Assembly (NCBI GenBank): GCA_016192705.1 | Contig: JACPTQ010000075.1 | Span: forward strand, 1-57,317 | Reading direction: 5' to 3' | Length of the DNA: 57,317 nt | Source: Deltaproteobacteria bacterium | GTDB lineage: Bacteria; Myxococcota; JACPTQ01 | Part shown: piece after piece, positions 1 through 8,915 of the stretch | Position numbering within the stretch: position 1 is the stretch's first letter | Layout of the letters: every line of letters begins with the position of its first letter | Position numbers and translations under genes: made by a program | Notes under the pieces: generated by a model | The model's input: only the letters and a program-made list of their open reading frames with translations | The model's database searches: none | What the model was told of the DNA's origin: nothing

Positions 1-70
1 AGGTGCCGATGGGGCGTCGGATTGCCGTTCTCGTGATGTTTGATTCATTTCGTGCAGACTCACATTTCAT

Positions 71-120
71 GTCAGACCCGAGGACTTCCGCGAGCCGGAG
101 CAAGCCCAGACCCCGCCCGT
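71..120 (+). repeat. Dispersed repeat, copy A
   Basis: About 50 bases beginning GTCAGACCCGAGGAC resemble, at roughly three of four positions, a segment at 14806-14855 (GTCAGACGCGAGGAC, then AGCCG.AGC and CCCGCCCGT in both). It lies in the gene-free leader before the histidine kinase. The rest of 1-222 shows no coding sequence I can support. Confidence 0.5.
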
Positions 121-222
121 CCCACGCGAATCTTGCCCGTTATCCGGGAATCGAGGTTTATCGTAGACACCGGCACTCCATTTTGATTATCATTATTCGA
201 AAGAGAGAGCAGAAGGAACGCA

Positions 223-1908
223 GTGATCCGGGGGGATGCTGCCATGGCGGAAAAACCTAGAAAAAACAAACGCCCTAAACTTAAGAGCAAAGAGCCGCGG
301 TCCGAGTGGTTTCCGTCGGATCGGCGTGCGGCCCTCACCGATTTCTGGGCAGTCTACAACAAGAACTACGACACCGTCCGCGAAGTGACCCTTGACGCGG
401 CCAACCGCGATCCCGTTTTCGGCCCAATCATCGCCGCGATGCCGCCTGGACAGCTCGACCGGCAAAGCGCCGAATCGCGCGAACGCCTCCGCCGCGCCGT
501 CGAAACCGGCGACTTCGCCGCCTACGAGGTGAACCTTCGCGAACAAGGGATCGCCTACGCGCGGATGCGTGTCCCAATTTCAAGCTGGTATCAAATTGTT
601 GCCGCGTTCAGCCGCCGCTTAACGCCGCTCCTCGTCAAAACGTATGGCCGCGACACAACGCGCCTCGTCGCCGCGCTCGGCGCATCGCAAGAGTTTCTAG
701 ACCGCGCGATGTGCGGCATCAGCGAAGCGTACCTCGACGAGAGCAGCGCGACGTTACGTGCGAGCGAATCCAACCTTGCGACCACGCTCGACAGCATCGG
801 CGACGGCGTCATCGCGACCGACCGCGAGGGGCGCGTGACGCGCATGAACCCTGTCGCGGAGATCCTTACGGGGTGGCCCCTCGATGAGGCGCGCGGACTA
901 CCGCTCGGCCGCGTCTTCAATATCCGCAGCGAGAAAACCGGCGCGCCGGCCGAGGACCCCGTTTCCCGCGTTGTCCGCGAAGGCGTCGTCGTTGGCCTCG
1001 CGAACCACACCGAGCTGGTCGCGCGAAACGGCACCGTTCGGCCGATCGCCGACAGCGGGGCGCCAATTCGCGACGGTGAAAAAAACATCACCGGCGTCGT
1101 GCTTGTCTTTCGCGACCAGACCGAAGCGCGCACCGCCGTGGAGGATCGCTTTCGCTCGATACGACTTGAAGACGAGAACCTCCGTATCAAAGAGGCGAGT
1201 CAACAAAAGAGCGCGTTTCTCGCAAACGTTTCGCACGAGCTCCGGACGCCATTGAACGCGATATTGGGGTTCACGCAGCTTATCGCCGACGGCGCGGTCA
1301 AGCCGGCCATGCCGGAGTACGCGCAGTTCCTCGACAGCATCTTGTCGAGCGGGCGCCACCTCCTCAAGCTCATCAACGACATCCTCGATCTCGCGAAGAT
1401 TGAAGCGGGGCGATTGAATTTCTTCCCGACGCCCGTCCACATCGCCAGCGTTGTGGGACAAGTGGTCGCCAGCTTGAGTGCAACCGCGCGTGAAAAACAG
1501 ATCCACATCGCGACGTCCATCGATAACGGGCTCACCAGCGTCGTCGCCGATGAAGCCCGGTTCAAGCAGATCCTTTACAACTTCCTGTCGAACGCGCTGA
1601 AGTTCACGCGCCAGAACGGCCGCGTCGAGGTGCGCGCGCGTCCCGAAGACGACACGCATTTCCGCATCGAAGTGCGCGACACGGGGATCGGCATCGCGCC
1701 CGAACAAGTGAAGGTCCTGTTTACGGAGTTTCAGCAGCTCACGCCCGATCTCGCGAAACGGCAAACGGGCACCGGGCTTGGGCTTGCGCTCACAAGACAT
1801 CTCGTCGAGGCGCAGGGCGGGCGCGTGGGCGTGCGGAGCCGCCTCGGCGAGGGGAGCCTCTTTTATGCGATCTTGCCGCGAAGATTGAAGATGGAGTCGC
1901 GCGCATGA
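223..1908 (+). CDS. Sensor histidine kinase with PAS domain
   Basis: A soluble two-component histidine kinase of 561 residues with no membrane segment. Residues about 15-180 are helical and resemble the globin-like sensor region found in RsbR-type proteins (inference). A PAS domain follows (about 185-300, GDGVIATDREGRVTRMNP). The HisKA box is SHELRTPLNAILGF near residue 338, so the phosphorylated His is present. The ATPase domain has FLSNALKFT (N box, about 451), DTGIGI (G1, about 485) and GTGLGLALTRHL (G2, about 515). The GTG start at 223 has AGAAGGA 6 bases upstream; an ATG 21 bases later (244) is a possible alternative. The stop overlaps the next gene's ATG (ATGA), so kinase and regulator are a cotranscribed pair. 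The input signal is unknown. Confidence 0.93.
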   Translation: MIRGDAAMAEKPRKNKRPKLKSKEPRSEWFPSDRRAALTDFWAVYNKNYDTVREVTLDAANRDPVFGPIIAAMPPGQLDRQSAESRERLRRAVETGDFAAYEVNLREQGIAYARMRVPISSWYQIVAAFSRRLTPLLVKTYGRDTTRLVAALGASQEFLDRAMCGISEAYLDESSATLRASESNLATTLDSIGDGVIATDREGRVTRMNPVAEILTGWPLDEARGLPLGRVFNIRSEKTGAPAEDPVSRVVREGVVVGLANHTELVARNGTVRPIADSGAPIRDGEKNITGVVLVFRDQTEARTAVEDRFRSIRLEDENLRIKEASQQKSAFLANVSHELRTPLNAILGFTQLIADGAVKPAMPEYAQFLDSILSSGRHLLKLINDILDLAKIEAGRLNFFPTPVHIASVVGQVVASLSATAREKQIHIATSIDNGLTSVVADEARFKQILYNFLSNALKFTRQNGRVEVRARPEDDTHFRIEVRDTGIGIAPEQVKVLFTEFQQLTPDLAKRQTGTGLGLALTRHLVEAQGGRVGVRSRLGEGSLFYAILPRRLKMESRA

Positions 1909-2306
1909 GCAACGCCCGCGTTCTCATCGTTGACGACAACCCCGGGAATCTGCGGCTCGCGGAGTTCGTGCTGGCATCGTACGGCTTCAACGTGGCAACC
2001 GCGACAAACGCCGAGGAGGCGCTCACCGCCGTCGAGCGCGTAAAACCGGCGGTCATTATAATGGACATCCAGTTGCCCGGAATGGATGGGCTCGAGCTCA
2101 CGCGACGCCTGAAGGCCGACCCGACGACCCGCGGGATTGCGATTGTTGCCGTAACCGCGTACGCCATGGAACAAGACGAAGTGCGGGCGCGCGAGGCCGG
2201 GTGCGAAGATTACATCGCGAAACCGATCGACACGCGGTCGTTCGCGGGTCGGATAGCGAATGTTCTTGCGACGCACGAAGGCGGAAGCGCGTTGCGACGT
2301 GGCTAA
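1905..2306 (+). CDS. Single-domain response regulator (CheY/DivK-like)
   Basis: A 133-residue receiver domain with no output domain. The acidic pocket D10-D11, phosphoacceptor D54 (IIMDIQLPGMDG), T84 (VAVTAYA) and K106 (IAKPID) are all present, so it should accept phosphate from the kinase encoded immediately upstream, with which it overlaps by 4 bases. The DIQLPGMDG...GIAIVAVTAYAM pattern is close to the DivK type. Output must come through protein partners or a phosphorelay not visible here. It converges on the glycosidase gene with only 3 bases between stop codons. Confidence 0.93.
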   Translation: MSNARVLIVDDNPGNLRLAEFVLASYGFNVATATNAEEALTAVERVKPAVIIMDIQLPGMDGLELTRRLKADPTTRGIAIVAVTAYAMEQDEVRAREAGCEDYIAKPIDTRSFAGRIANVLATHEGGSALRRG

Positions 2307-2309
2307 GAA

Positions 2310-3914
2310 CTACTCGACGCGCAGCAATCGAAAGCCGAGGGCGTCGAGCGACACGGTGATTCGATTGTCGGCGCCAATAAAGACCGTGCCGTCGATGAGG
2401 TCGCGAAGGCGGGCGCGGCTGCCGGGAGCCCGTGAAAACTGGATGGACGTCGGTGCTGTCGCGACATTGAGCGCGTAGACGATTCGCTCGCCGGCGAACG
2501 ATTTGAGGTCCGCGAAGACCGTGTCGGTCGCGACGAGGTTTGTGCGCGCACCGTGCGCGAGTGCCGGGTGCGCGTCGCGAAGGCGAAGGAGCGCCGAGAG
2601 CGCGTCTTTGAGGTCGGTTTGCCGCGCGTCAAATCCACTCACCTGGCCGCTCGTTCGCGACACGTGGTCATCGCAAAGCCCGCGCCGCACGCAGTTCCCC
2701 GAGACCTGCGCCGCGAAGTCCGGCACCTCGTCGCCAATTTCGTCGCCGTAGTAAATGGTGATGGGACCCGTGTGCGCCGCGAGAAAGCTAAACGCCGCCT
2801 TATGGCGTTTCCAGTAGTCGGACGTCTCTTTGCCGCCGAATCCCGCGCGCTGTATGAGATCGCCGAAGCGCACCGTGTCGTGGTTCGTGAGCATAAGGTT
2901 GGGGCGCGCATGAGCCGGGTACGTCGCCGCAGCCTCGGCAAGCGCCGCATTCAACGCCGATGCGGGTTTGCCGCGTGTTCCGTCTTCAAGCGTCGCGAGA
3001 ACTTCGACGAGCGCGTCGCGCAACGGAAAATCGAATGCCGACAAAAGCGCGGGGGCGTCCCTTGTGCCGTACGCCGCGCGCGCGATTTCGCGAGCGCCCT
3101 TCCAGACTTCGGCGACCATATACCCGAGAGTCCCCCAACGCTTCGCGGCCGCACGCCGCTCCGCGCATTTCGCTTCGACCGCCGTGCGAATTTCGCGCCA
3201 CGCCTCGGGCGGAACTTGGTACGCCTGGTCGAGACGCCACCCGTCGATTTCGAGCGCGTCGATCCAGTACGTCGCAACCTCCTTATAGAAGGGGAGACTC
3301 CCGGGGTATGACACCGGGTTGTCGCGGCCCAGAGGGAGCGCACCCGACGGCGCCGCGCGAACGCCCGACTTGTGGTGCCCAAAGACGCCGTCGAAAAAAA
3401 CGTAGAGGCCAAGCGCGTGGGCGGCATCGACCAGCTCGCGCGCATCGTCGAACGTGCCGAAGTGTGGGTCGATGGCAAAATAGTTTCGCGCGAAGTAGCC
3501 GGTCGCATCGAGCGCGCTCGATCCTTCGCTGTCGAAAATTGGCGTGAGCCAAATCGCGTTGACGCCGAGACTCGCGATGTAAGGAAGCGCGCGCGTCACG
3601 CCTTTCAAGTCGCCGAGATGCACGCTAGAGCCATATCCCGTGCCAAATCCGCGCGCCGGGTCGCCGTCCTGAAACGCTTCGACCATGATTTGGTAAATGC
3701 GGAGGCCGTTAACCGGGTCGCGCGTCGGCTCGCCGGCGTCGGTTGTTGCCGGACGCTCGCCCGCATCGGGTGCAATCAACCGTGGATCGATGAGTGGACC
3801 GTGCGGCGCACCTCCATCGCCCGACGGGCCTTGCGTGGCTGGCGCGGTACCGCACGTCGACAAGGAAAACGCAAGCGCCCGTGCGACGCCGAAAAACCGT
3901 AATCGGACGCCCAT
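2310..3914 (-). CDS. Secreted alpha-amylase family (GH13) glycosidase, putative lipoprotein
   Basis: A 534-residue GH13 enzyme expected to act on alpha-glucans outside the inner membrane. The N-terminus has a signal sequence ending SLSTC, a plausible though weak lipobox (Thr at -1 is unusual), then a Gly/Asp/Ala-rich linker to about residue 65. The TIM barrel starts at LRIYQIMVEAFQDGD. Catalytic signatures are all present: GWRLDQA (nucleophile Asp, about 230), VAEVWKG (acid/base Glu, about 268) and TNHDTVRF (transition-state Asp, about 343). YYGDEIG supports the family. The C-terminal beta domain ends the protein. A TATAAA box sits 10 bases before the ATG. Exact substrate (starch, maltodextrin, glycogen) cannot be read from the sequence. 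Confidence 0.88.
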   Translation of the reverse strand: MGVRLRFFGVARALAFSLSTCGTAPATQGPSGDGGAPHGPLIDPRLIAPDAGERPATTDAGEPTRDPVNGLRIYQIMVEAFQDGDPARGFGTGYGSSVHLGDLKGVTRALPYIASLGVNAIWLTPIFDSEGSSALDATGYFARNYFAIDPHFGTFDDARELVDAAHALGLYVFFDGVFGHHKSGVRAAPSGALPLGRDNPVSYPGSLPFYKEVATYWIDALEIDGWRLDQAYQVPPEAWREIRTAVEAKCAERRAAAKRWGTLGYMVAEVWKGAREIARAAYGTRDAPALLSAFDFPLRDALVEVLATLEDGTRGKPASALNAALAEAAATYPAHARPNLMLTNHDTVRFGDLIQRAGFGGKETSDYWKRHKAAFSFLAAHTGPITIYYGDEIGDEVPDFAAQVSGNCVRRGLCDDHVSRTSGQVSGFDARQTDLKDALSALLRLRDAHPALAHGARTNLVATDTVFADLKSFAGERIVYALNVATAPTSIQFSRAPGSRARLRDLIDGTVFIGADNRITVSLDALGFRLLRVE

Positions 3915-3924
3915 AAGACCGACC

Positions 3925-3969
3925 TTTATAGCACGAAATGCTGACGCCCGTGCGGATCTCTGGTACGAT
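3925..3969. promoter_or_regulatory. Divergent promoter region, GH13 gene / lytic transglycosylase
   Basis: On the plus strand CTGACG (3941-3946), a 17-base spacer and TACGAT (3964-3969) form a sigma70-type promoter ending 9 bases before the ATG at 3979. On the minus strand TATAAA (3930-3925) lies 10 bases before the ATG at 3914; I see no good -35 for it. Neither start has a Shine-Dalgarno, so both messages may be nearly leaderless. Confidence 0.5.
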
Positions 3970-3978
3970 TTTTATCCA

Positions 3979-6075
3979 ATGAACGCACTTATTTTGCTCG
4001 GTCTCCTCAGCTTGACAGAGCCGGCTCGGTTCCTCGGTGACGAAGGGCCGAACACGTTCAAGGTCCCGAAGTACCTTGCGAAGAAGTTTGAATTTTGGAA
4101 GGCGCTTTACGCGAAATACAAGTCGACGGAGTTTCTGCTGTACGACGTACAGAATCAGGACGTCCATTATGGCACCGTCGACATCAGCGACCTGCAGCCG
4201 GTTGCGAGTGAGTCGCGGGCTGCGGCGCGATTGCGGCGCGATAAAAAAGAGCGGCGCGTGCAAGCGGCGAAAGAGAAGCTTGTTCCGATTTTGCGGAAGC
4301 TCGCGGCGCGCTGGGGAAAGGGAACCGCGGGTCTTTCGGGTGAAGAACGCCGTGTGGCGCGGGCGATTGCGCACGTCAAGGACCGGCGACAAATCGCGGA
4401 GGGTGCGACGGTGCGGCGGATCGGCGGCATCGGCGGCATCGCGAATCGATTCCAGGCGGGCGTCGAGCGGTACAGCGCGTATCGTCCGTACGTGGTCGCG
4501 GTCTTGCGGCAGCACAAAATCCCCGACGAAATCGAAGCGCTCACGTTCACCGAGTCGCTCTTTTCGCCGACGGCCCTCTCTCGTTCGGCGGCGTACGGAT
4601 GCTGGCAATTCTTGAAATCGACGGGAAAGCTGTTTTTACAAATCAACGAGCTCGTCGATGAGCGTCGCGATCCCATCGTTGCAACGCACGGCGCCGCGCG
4701 CATGCTCGCGCAAAACCTCGGCATGCTCAAAAACTGGCCGATGGCGCTCACCGGTTATAACTACGGCCCCTACGGACTTCGGCGCGCAGCCGACGAGATC
4801 GGGAGTTACAACTTGGGCGACATCTTGAAGAAGTATCGCCACAAGCGGTTCGCGTTTGACGGTCGGAATTACTACGCGGGTTTCTTGGCGGCGCTGCACA
4901 CGCTCCGCAACTGGCAAAGATATTTCCCTGATGCGCGACTCGTGGCGCCCCTTGAATTTGAGACGGTTGCTCTCAAGAAGGCGATGACGCTGAAAGCGGC
5001 CGCAAACCGAATTGGCGCCGACGTCGGCGATGTTGCGCGCTTGAACCTCGCGCTCAACGCGTCGGCCATGAATGGCCTCTCGCTGCCCGCGGGTTTTTGG
5101 CTTCGCGTTCCAAAGGGCGCGGCGGCCAGGGCGCGTGCGATCGGCACGCCTGTTTCTGAATCGGGCACGACCGACGGACCGAAGAAAACCTTCGTTCACG
5201 TTGTGCGGCCGAAGGAGTCGATCTACTCGATCGCGATGAAGTATGGCGTGCCACCGGCGGTTCTGCGCGAACTGAACGGCGTCCCCGAGGGCACAATGCT
5301 CGTGGTTCGGCAGTCGATCAAAGTGCCGGCCATCGATCGCCGAAGGAACTTTACGCGGCTCGCGATCGCAAACTTGCGACTCGTTGAAGACCGCTTGGCG
5401 GCGCCAGGCGAAGTCCCCGATGGGCTCGCGAATCCCGCACCGCGCAAGGGGGACGGCGCTGAGGCGACGCCCGTTTCGCCGGCGCCTGACGTGGCCACAC
5501 CAGAGCGTGGGGGTGATGCGCCGTCTGACGACTCCTCGACAACGGAAACCGCAACGGCGCCCGTCGCTGAACCGCGCGCGACCGCGGAAGCGCATGTCGA
5601 GCCTACCCGAGCGCCGGCCGAAAGCCCGACTCCGAATGGGATGACACTTTGGGTGCGAGGACTTCGAGCGCTCTCGCCTTCACGCGGCCGTATTCGCGCG
5701 CTCCCGGGCGAGTCGCTCGTCATGATTGCAAAGTGGAGCGACGCGTCGGTCAAGCGGCTTCGACAAATGAATGCGGGGATGCGCAACGGTGAAATCGAGG
5801 GGCGCGTTGTGCGTGTGGAGCTCGGAACGCTTGCGCCGCAAACGTTTGCCGAACGGCGCCTCGCGTTTCAAAAAAACCGCCTCGCCTCGCTTGCCTCGAA
5901 ATCGCGCATCTCCGAGACCATCACGCACACCGTGATTCGCAACGACCACATCGATCGGCTCGTTCCCAAACGATACCGGTCGCGCAAGGACCTTGTCGCA
6001 ACGTTTAATCCCGGCATGGACATCGAGCGCCTCAAGATTGGTGAAAAACTCGTCATCCCGATCGTCGCGCCGTGA
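3979..6075 (+). CDS. Membrane-bound/periplasmic lytic murein transglycosylase with LysM domains (MltD-like)
   Basis: A 698-residue peptidoglycan lytic transglycosylase. After a short hydrophobic N-terminus (MNALILLGLLSL) and a charged region, the SLT domain spans about 160-330. TESLFSPTALSRSAAYGCWQ carries the catalytic Glu (about 192), and NYGPYGLRRA follows. A LysM-like repeat begins HVVRPKESIYSIAMKYGV (about 406), followed by a Pro/Ala/Glu/Thr-rich linker, a weaker LysM-like stretch (RIRALPGESLVMIAKWSD) and a final one (HTVIRNDHIDRLVPKRY, about 655). The order SLT then LysM is that of MltD. The frame is open further upstream to 3697, but that part lies across the divergent promoter and glycosidase gene, so the ATG at 3979 is preferred. 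The stop overlaps the next start (GTGA). Confidence 0.88.
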   Translation: MNALILLGLLSLTEPARFLGDEGPNTFKVPKYLAKKFEFWKALYAKYKSTEFLLYDVQNQDVHYGTVDISDLQPVASESRAAARLRRDKKERRVQAAKEKLVPILRKLAARWGKGTAGLSGEERRVARAIAHVKDRRQIAEGATVRRIGGIGGIANRFQAGVERYSAYRPYVVAVLRQHKIPDEIEALTFTESLFSPTALSRSAAYGCWQFLKSTGKLFLQINELVDERRDPIVATHGAARMLAQNLGMLKNWPMALTGYNYGPYGLRRAADEIGSYNLGDILKKYRHKRFAFDGRNYYAGFLAALHTLRNWQRYFPDARLVAPLEFETVALKKAMTLKAAANRIGADVGDVARLNLALNASAMNGLSLPAGFWLRVPKGAAARARAIGTPVSESGTTDGPKKTFVHVVRPKESIYSIAMKYGVPPAVLRELNGVPEGTMLVVRQSIKVPAIDRRRNFTRLAIANLRLVEDRLAAPGEVPDGLANPAPRKGDGAEATPVSPAPDVATPERGGDAPSDDSSTTETATAPVAEPRATAEAHVEPTRAPAESPTPNGMTLWVRGLRALSPSRGRIRALPGESLVMIAKWSDASVKRLRQMNAGMRNGEIEGRVVRVELGTLAPQTFAERRLAFQKNRLASLASKSRISETITHTVIRNDHIDRLVPKRYRSRKDLVATFNPGMDIERLKIGEKLVIPIVAP

Positions 6076-6620
6076 CGAAAAGAAAATATACCACGGAGAC
6101 ACTCTGGCACGGAGCTCGCCTGTTTTGCGTCTTCGGTTTTCTTGCCTGCCCAGCGTCGATGCCCGCTGGACGCTACGTGCCGATCGAGTCGACGCGAGCG
6201 CGCCTCTACGTCGAACCGAGTTGGGAAGATGCGACGAAGCAACCCGGTGAACGCTTTCGGCTCGAGCGCGGCGTCGGGACGCTGCGGCCGCTCTTGGTGT
6301 CGGTGACGACTGTCCCCGCGAGCGAATTCAAGACGATTAAGGACGTGCTCGACGCCCGCGAGGCGGCGTTTGGAAAGTCCGTCGTGCGCGAGCGCGTGAC
6401 CGAAATCCGCGTGTCAGGCGCACCAGCCGAGAAACGTGCCGTCCGCATAGACGTGCGCGGCGAAACGTGGGCGACTTTCTTGTACGGCTTCACCCTCGAT
6501 CGCGATCACGTTGTCATCCAGGGTTTCGCAAAAACTCATCTCGCAAACGAATCTGAAGCCGATTTCGACGCGCTGGTTGCAGCGATTCAGTTGATGACGC
6601 CAGAAGCGTCGACAAAGTAG
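6072..6620 (+). CDS. Secreted protein of unknown function
   Basis: 182 residues, translationally coupled to the transglycosylase gene by a GTGA overlap. A hydrophobic stretch at about 15-32 (ARLFCVFGFLACPASMPAG) is a probable signal sequence; Cys26 could be a lipid site, but the lipobox is poor. The rest is an alpha/beta domain (about 45-175) with EREVT-like strands and a C-terminal DFDALVAAIQLM helix, reminiscent of PsbP/DUF1795-type periplasmic domains; this is only a fold-level impression. Coupling with the murein enzyme suggests an envelope role. It ends 4 bases before the convergent lipoprotein gene. Confidence 0.7.
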   Translation: MTKRKYTTETLWHGARLFCVFGFLACPASMPAGRYVPIESTRARLYVEPSWEDATKQPGERFRLERGVGTLRPLLVSVTTVPASEFKTIKDVLDAREAAFGKSVVRERVTEIRVSGAPAEKRAVRIDVRGETWATFLYGFTLDRDHVVIQGFAKTHLANESEADFDALVAAIQLMTPEASTK

Positions 6621-6624
6621 AGCG

Positions 6625-7428
6625 TTATGGCTCGACCTTGATCCTCACGCGCCCGACGACGTTGAACTTCTTCGTCGGGTATTCGCCGTGAATTCGAACT
6701 TCATAGTCGCCCGGCGCCGTTTGCGCTTTCAACTTGTCCGCCGTCGCGAGGTCCGAGACCATCTTCCACGCGCCCCATTCGGTATCCGGCTTTCCGACCG
6801 GAACGACGGTTACCCAGTGTTGGTTGTCTCCCTTCGAAAAGACCGGGATCGCGTATTTCACGGCGATCTCCTCACCCGCCTTGAAAACCGTCTTCGGCAG
6901 AACCAAAAGGCCCGCGCCAGCGGCGACGGCCGGCACGGTCCCCGCAATCGCGGGTGGTGGCGTCGGTGCCGGTTCAACGTTGATCTTCACGCGCGCAACG
7001 ACGTTAAACTTCTTCGCCGGATAGCCGCCGTGCAACCGCACCTCGTACGCACCCGGCGCCGTTTGTCCCTTGAGCGTGTCGGCTGTCGCCTGATCGCCAA
7101 CCATCTTCCATGACCCCCACTCCGAGTCCTCCTTACCAACCGCGATGACCGTCACCCAGTGCTGACTCTCGCCCGCCGATGGCACGGGCGCCGTGTACTT
7201 GACAGCGATCTCCTCGCCCGCTTTGAACGACGCTTTCGTCACCCACAACAAGCCATCCTTCAGCGGATCCTTGACGACCACTGGCGGCGCTGCGGGCGCG
7301 GGTGGCGTCACGCGCGCGGGCGGCGGCGCAGGCGGCGCCTCCTTTTTACATGCAACCGCGCCCAACGAGCCCGCAACCGCAAACAGGGCGGCGCGCCCAA
7401 CCAGACGATTCACTCTTTTCGCAAACAT
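6625..7428 (-). CDS. Lipoprotein with two tandem homologous domains
   Basis: 267 residues. The signal sequence ends GSLGAVAC, a good lipobox, followed by KKEAPPAPPPARVTPPAPAAPP, a Pro-rich tether. Two copies of a roughly 90-residue beta domain follow (about 60-155 and 170-267). Both have KAGEEIAVKY, QHWVTV, the W(K)MV strand and YEVR(L/I)HG.YP.KKFNVV. I do not recognise a named family; the pattern suggests a beta-sandwich. The start at 7428 is fixed by AAGGAGG 9 bases upstream; a longer open frame to 8214 overlaps two plus-strand genes and is rejected. Surface or periplasmic binding is a guess. Confidence 0.85.
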   Translation of the reverse strand: MFAKRVNRLVGRAALFAVAGSLGAVACKKEAPPAPPPARVTPPAPAAPPVVVKDPLKDGLLWVTKASFKAGEEIAVKYTAPVPSAGESQHWVTVIAVGKEDSEWGSWKMVGDQATADTLKGQTAPGAYEVRLHGGYPAKKFNVVARVKINVEPAPTPPPAIAGTVPAVAAGAGLLVLPKTVFKAGEEIAVKYAIPVFSKGDNQHWVTVVPVGKPDTEWGAWKMVSDLATADKLKAQTAPGDYEVRIHGEYPTKKFNVVGRVRIKVEP

Positions 7429-7669
7429 TGGTAAACCCTCCTTACCCCCAAGAAGCTGCCCGAACCCGGGCGAACGCTGCCACACGAAATCGCGACCGTC
7501 AATCGGCGCCGTTGCCAACTTTTTCCATGACGCCGCTGTCGCGGTGTGACAGACGCGCCGGCTGAGCGTTCGCTGGAATCCGCGCCCTGGCTCGTGGTCG
7601 CGAAAAAAAACTCGGCACTCCGTTTGCTTTACTCCCGTTGGGTGAAAAACTACGAATCGGGAGGACGCG

Positions 7670-8266
7670 ATGGGAGAGCGCAACGCCGTTCGTAGAATAG
7701 TGAGACTATGGGAAGCCCTTTTCGTTGTTGCGACATCGGTCGGCGCGATAAGTTGTGCGCGCACAGCGCTCGTGAACAGAGGCTTCGACATTGAATGCGG
7801 CGCGACACCCTGTGAGTGGACGGTCGTTGAGGGCGAGGTCTCTATCGGACCCTCGTGGCACCCGAACGATACGGGCGCGGTGCTCTCGGGATCGCGGCGC
7901 GCCGTCATTTCGCAGCGGCTCGCCCCATTCAAGCTGAGTGGCCGCGAAGTGCAGATCCAGGCCGCCGTCGTGGTCGATCCCGGCGTCACGGTTCGCTTTG
8001 AAATCGAGTGGTACAGCAACAGCGATGGGTCATCCGCGATTTGGCAAAGCGACGACATAACGTATTGGCAGCGGGGGCCTGTTTCACTCGGTGTCCGCGC
8101 CGTCTCCACGGACGAGAGCAAAGCGCATCGCCTGAATAAGCTCGTTTCGTCGCCGACGGTGACCGCAACGGGGCTTGAACTCCGCATCGTGAAAGAAGGC
8201 GCGGGGCGAGCCATCGTCGACGAGATTTCGCTTCGCGAGCTTTACGCGTGGTCGGAGGGAATTTGA
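7670..8266 (+). CDS. Putative lipoprotein, unknown function
   Basis: 198 residues. The signal sequence runs to VGAISC, a good lipobox (Cys about 29). The mature part begins LVNRGFDIECGATPCEWTV. Its pattern of alternating strands (NRGFD...W.V.EG......G..A...S...ISQRL) resembles carbohydrate-binding jelly-roll modules that start with 'NGGFE', but no specific family can be named. GGGAGGA lies 5 bases before the ATG. The stop overlaps the next ATG (TGATG), so it is coupled with an outer-membrane protein, which makes a lipoprotein-barrel pair plausible. Confidence 0.75.
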   Translation: MGERNAVRRIVRLWEALFVVATSVGAISCARTALVNRGFDIECGATPCEWTVVEGEVSIGPSWHPNDTGAVLSGSRRAVISQRLAPFKLSGREVQIQAAVVVDPGVTVRFEIEWYSNSDGSSAIWQSDDITYWQRGPVSLGVRAVSTDESKAHRLNKLVSSPTVTATGLELRIVKEGAGRAIVDEISLRELYAWSEGI

Positions 8267-8907
8267 TGTATGCGCGGGTATTGTCGCTGGTCGCCGCGGT
8301 CTCGATCGGCAACGTGATTTCGACGGCCGCTCGCGGCGCCGAATCGGATTTGCATCTGCCGTCCGAGCCACGAGGTGAGGTTACCGTGTCGATTCGAGGC
8401 GGAGCCTTGACGCTGCCCGCGTCGACCTATCGCGCGGACGCCGAGGCGTTTGGTTTTACGGGGCTCGGAAACGCCACTGGTTTCACCGCGCACGCGGGGT
8501 ACGAAATCCGCGACCGCGTCGTTCTCGGCGCGACCTATTCGCGATTCACTACGAAATCGATGCGACGCACTTCGACGCTCAGCCTTGAGATGTCGGCGCT
8601 TCTCGGGGGCGTTCAACTGACGATCGCGCGCGCCATCTGGGGCGAAGCGCGTCACTGGCGACTCCTCTTCGACGGGAGCGTCGCCGCCGGAATGTACTTC
8701 CTCGACGAGAAGTTCGACAGCCGCACGCGTTCTGTCCAGGGTTACGGGGTTCGCGTTGGTGCGGACCTTGGGATCTTTTATCGCTCAGCGGGATTCGTGA
8801 TGAGCTTCGCGTACCATGGGTCGGACGCAACACTCTTCGATCTCATCGGCGGCAAGATGGACGCCGCCGGGTTTGAAGTGACAGCAGGACTCGCGCTCCG
8901 CATATAA
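8266..8907 (+). CDS. Putative outer-membrane beta-barrel protein
   Basis: 213 residues with a signal peptide cleaved near ARGA-ES (about 24). The mature sequence alternates short polar turns with amphipathic strands (EVTVSIRGGALTLPA, FTAHAGYEIRDRVVLGATYSRF, WRLLFDGSVAAGMYF, GYGVRVGADLGIFYR, GFEVTAGLALRI). It ends in an aromatic-free but strand-like C-terminus. This fits a small 8-10 strand barrel. GGAGG precedes the ATG at 8266; an in-frame start 18 bases upstream is less likely. It is coupled to the upstream lipoprotein. Confidence 0.72.
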   Translation: MYARVLSLVAAVSIGNVISTAARGAESDLHLPSEPRGEVTVSIRGGALTLPASTYRADAEAFGFTGLGNATGFTAHAGYEIRDRVVLGATYSRFTTKSMRRTSTLSLEMSALLGGVQLTIARAIWGEARHWRLLFDGSVAAGMYFLDEKFDSRTRSVQGYGVRVGADLGIFYRSAGFVMSFAYHGSDATLFDLIGGKMDAAGFEVTAGLALRI

Positions 8908-8915
8908 CCAACCCG

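Noticed and set aside
3697-3978. Upstream extension of the transglycosylase frame by 94 residues
   Set aside because: It runs across the divergent promoter and the start of the glycosidase gene; the ATG at 3979 follows a proper promoter and begins a hydrophobic N-terminus.
7429-8214. Long N-terminal extension of the tandem-domain lipoprotein
   Set aside because: It overlaps a lipoprotein gene on the other strand and lies upstream of a perfect ribosome site, signal peptide and lipobox at 7428.
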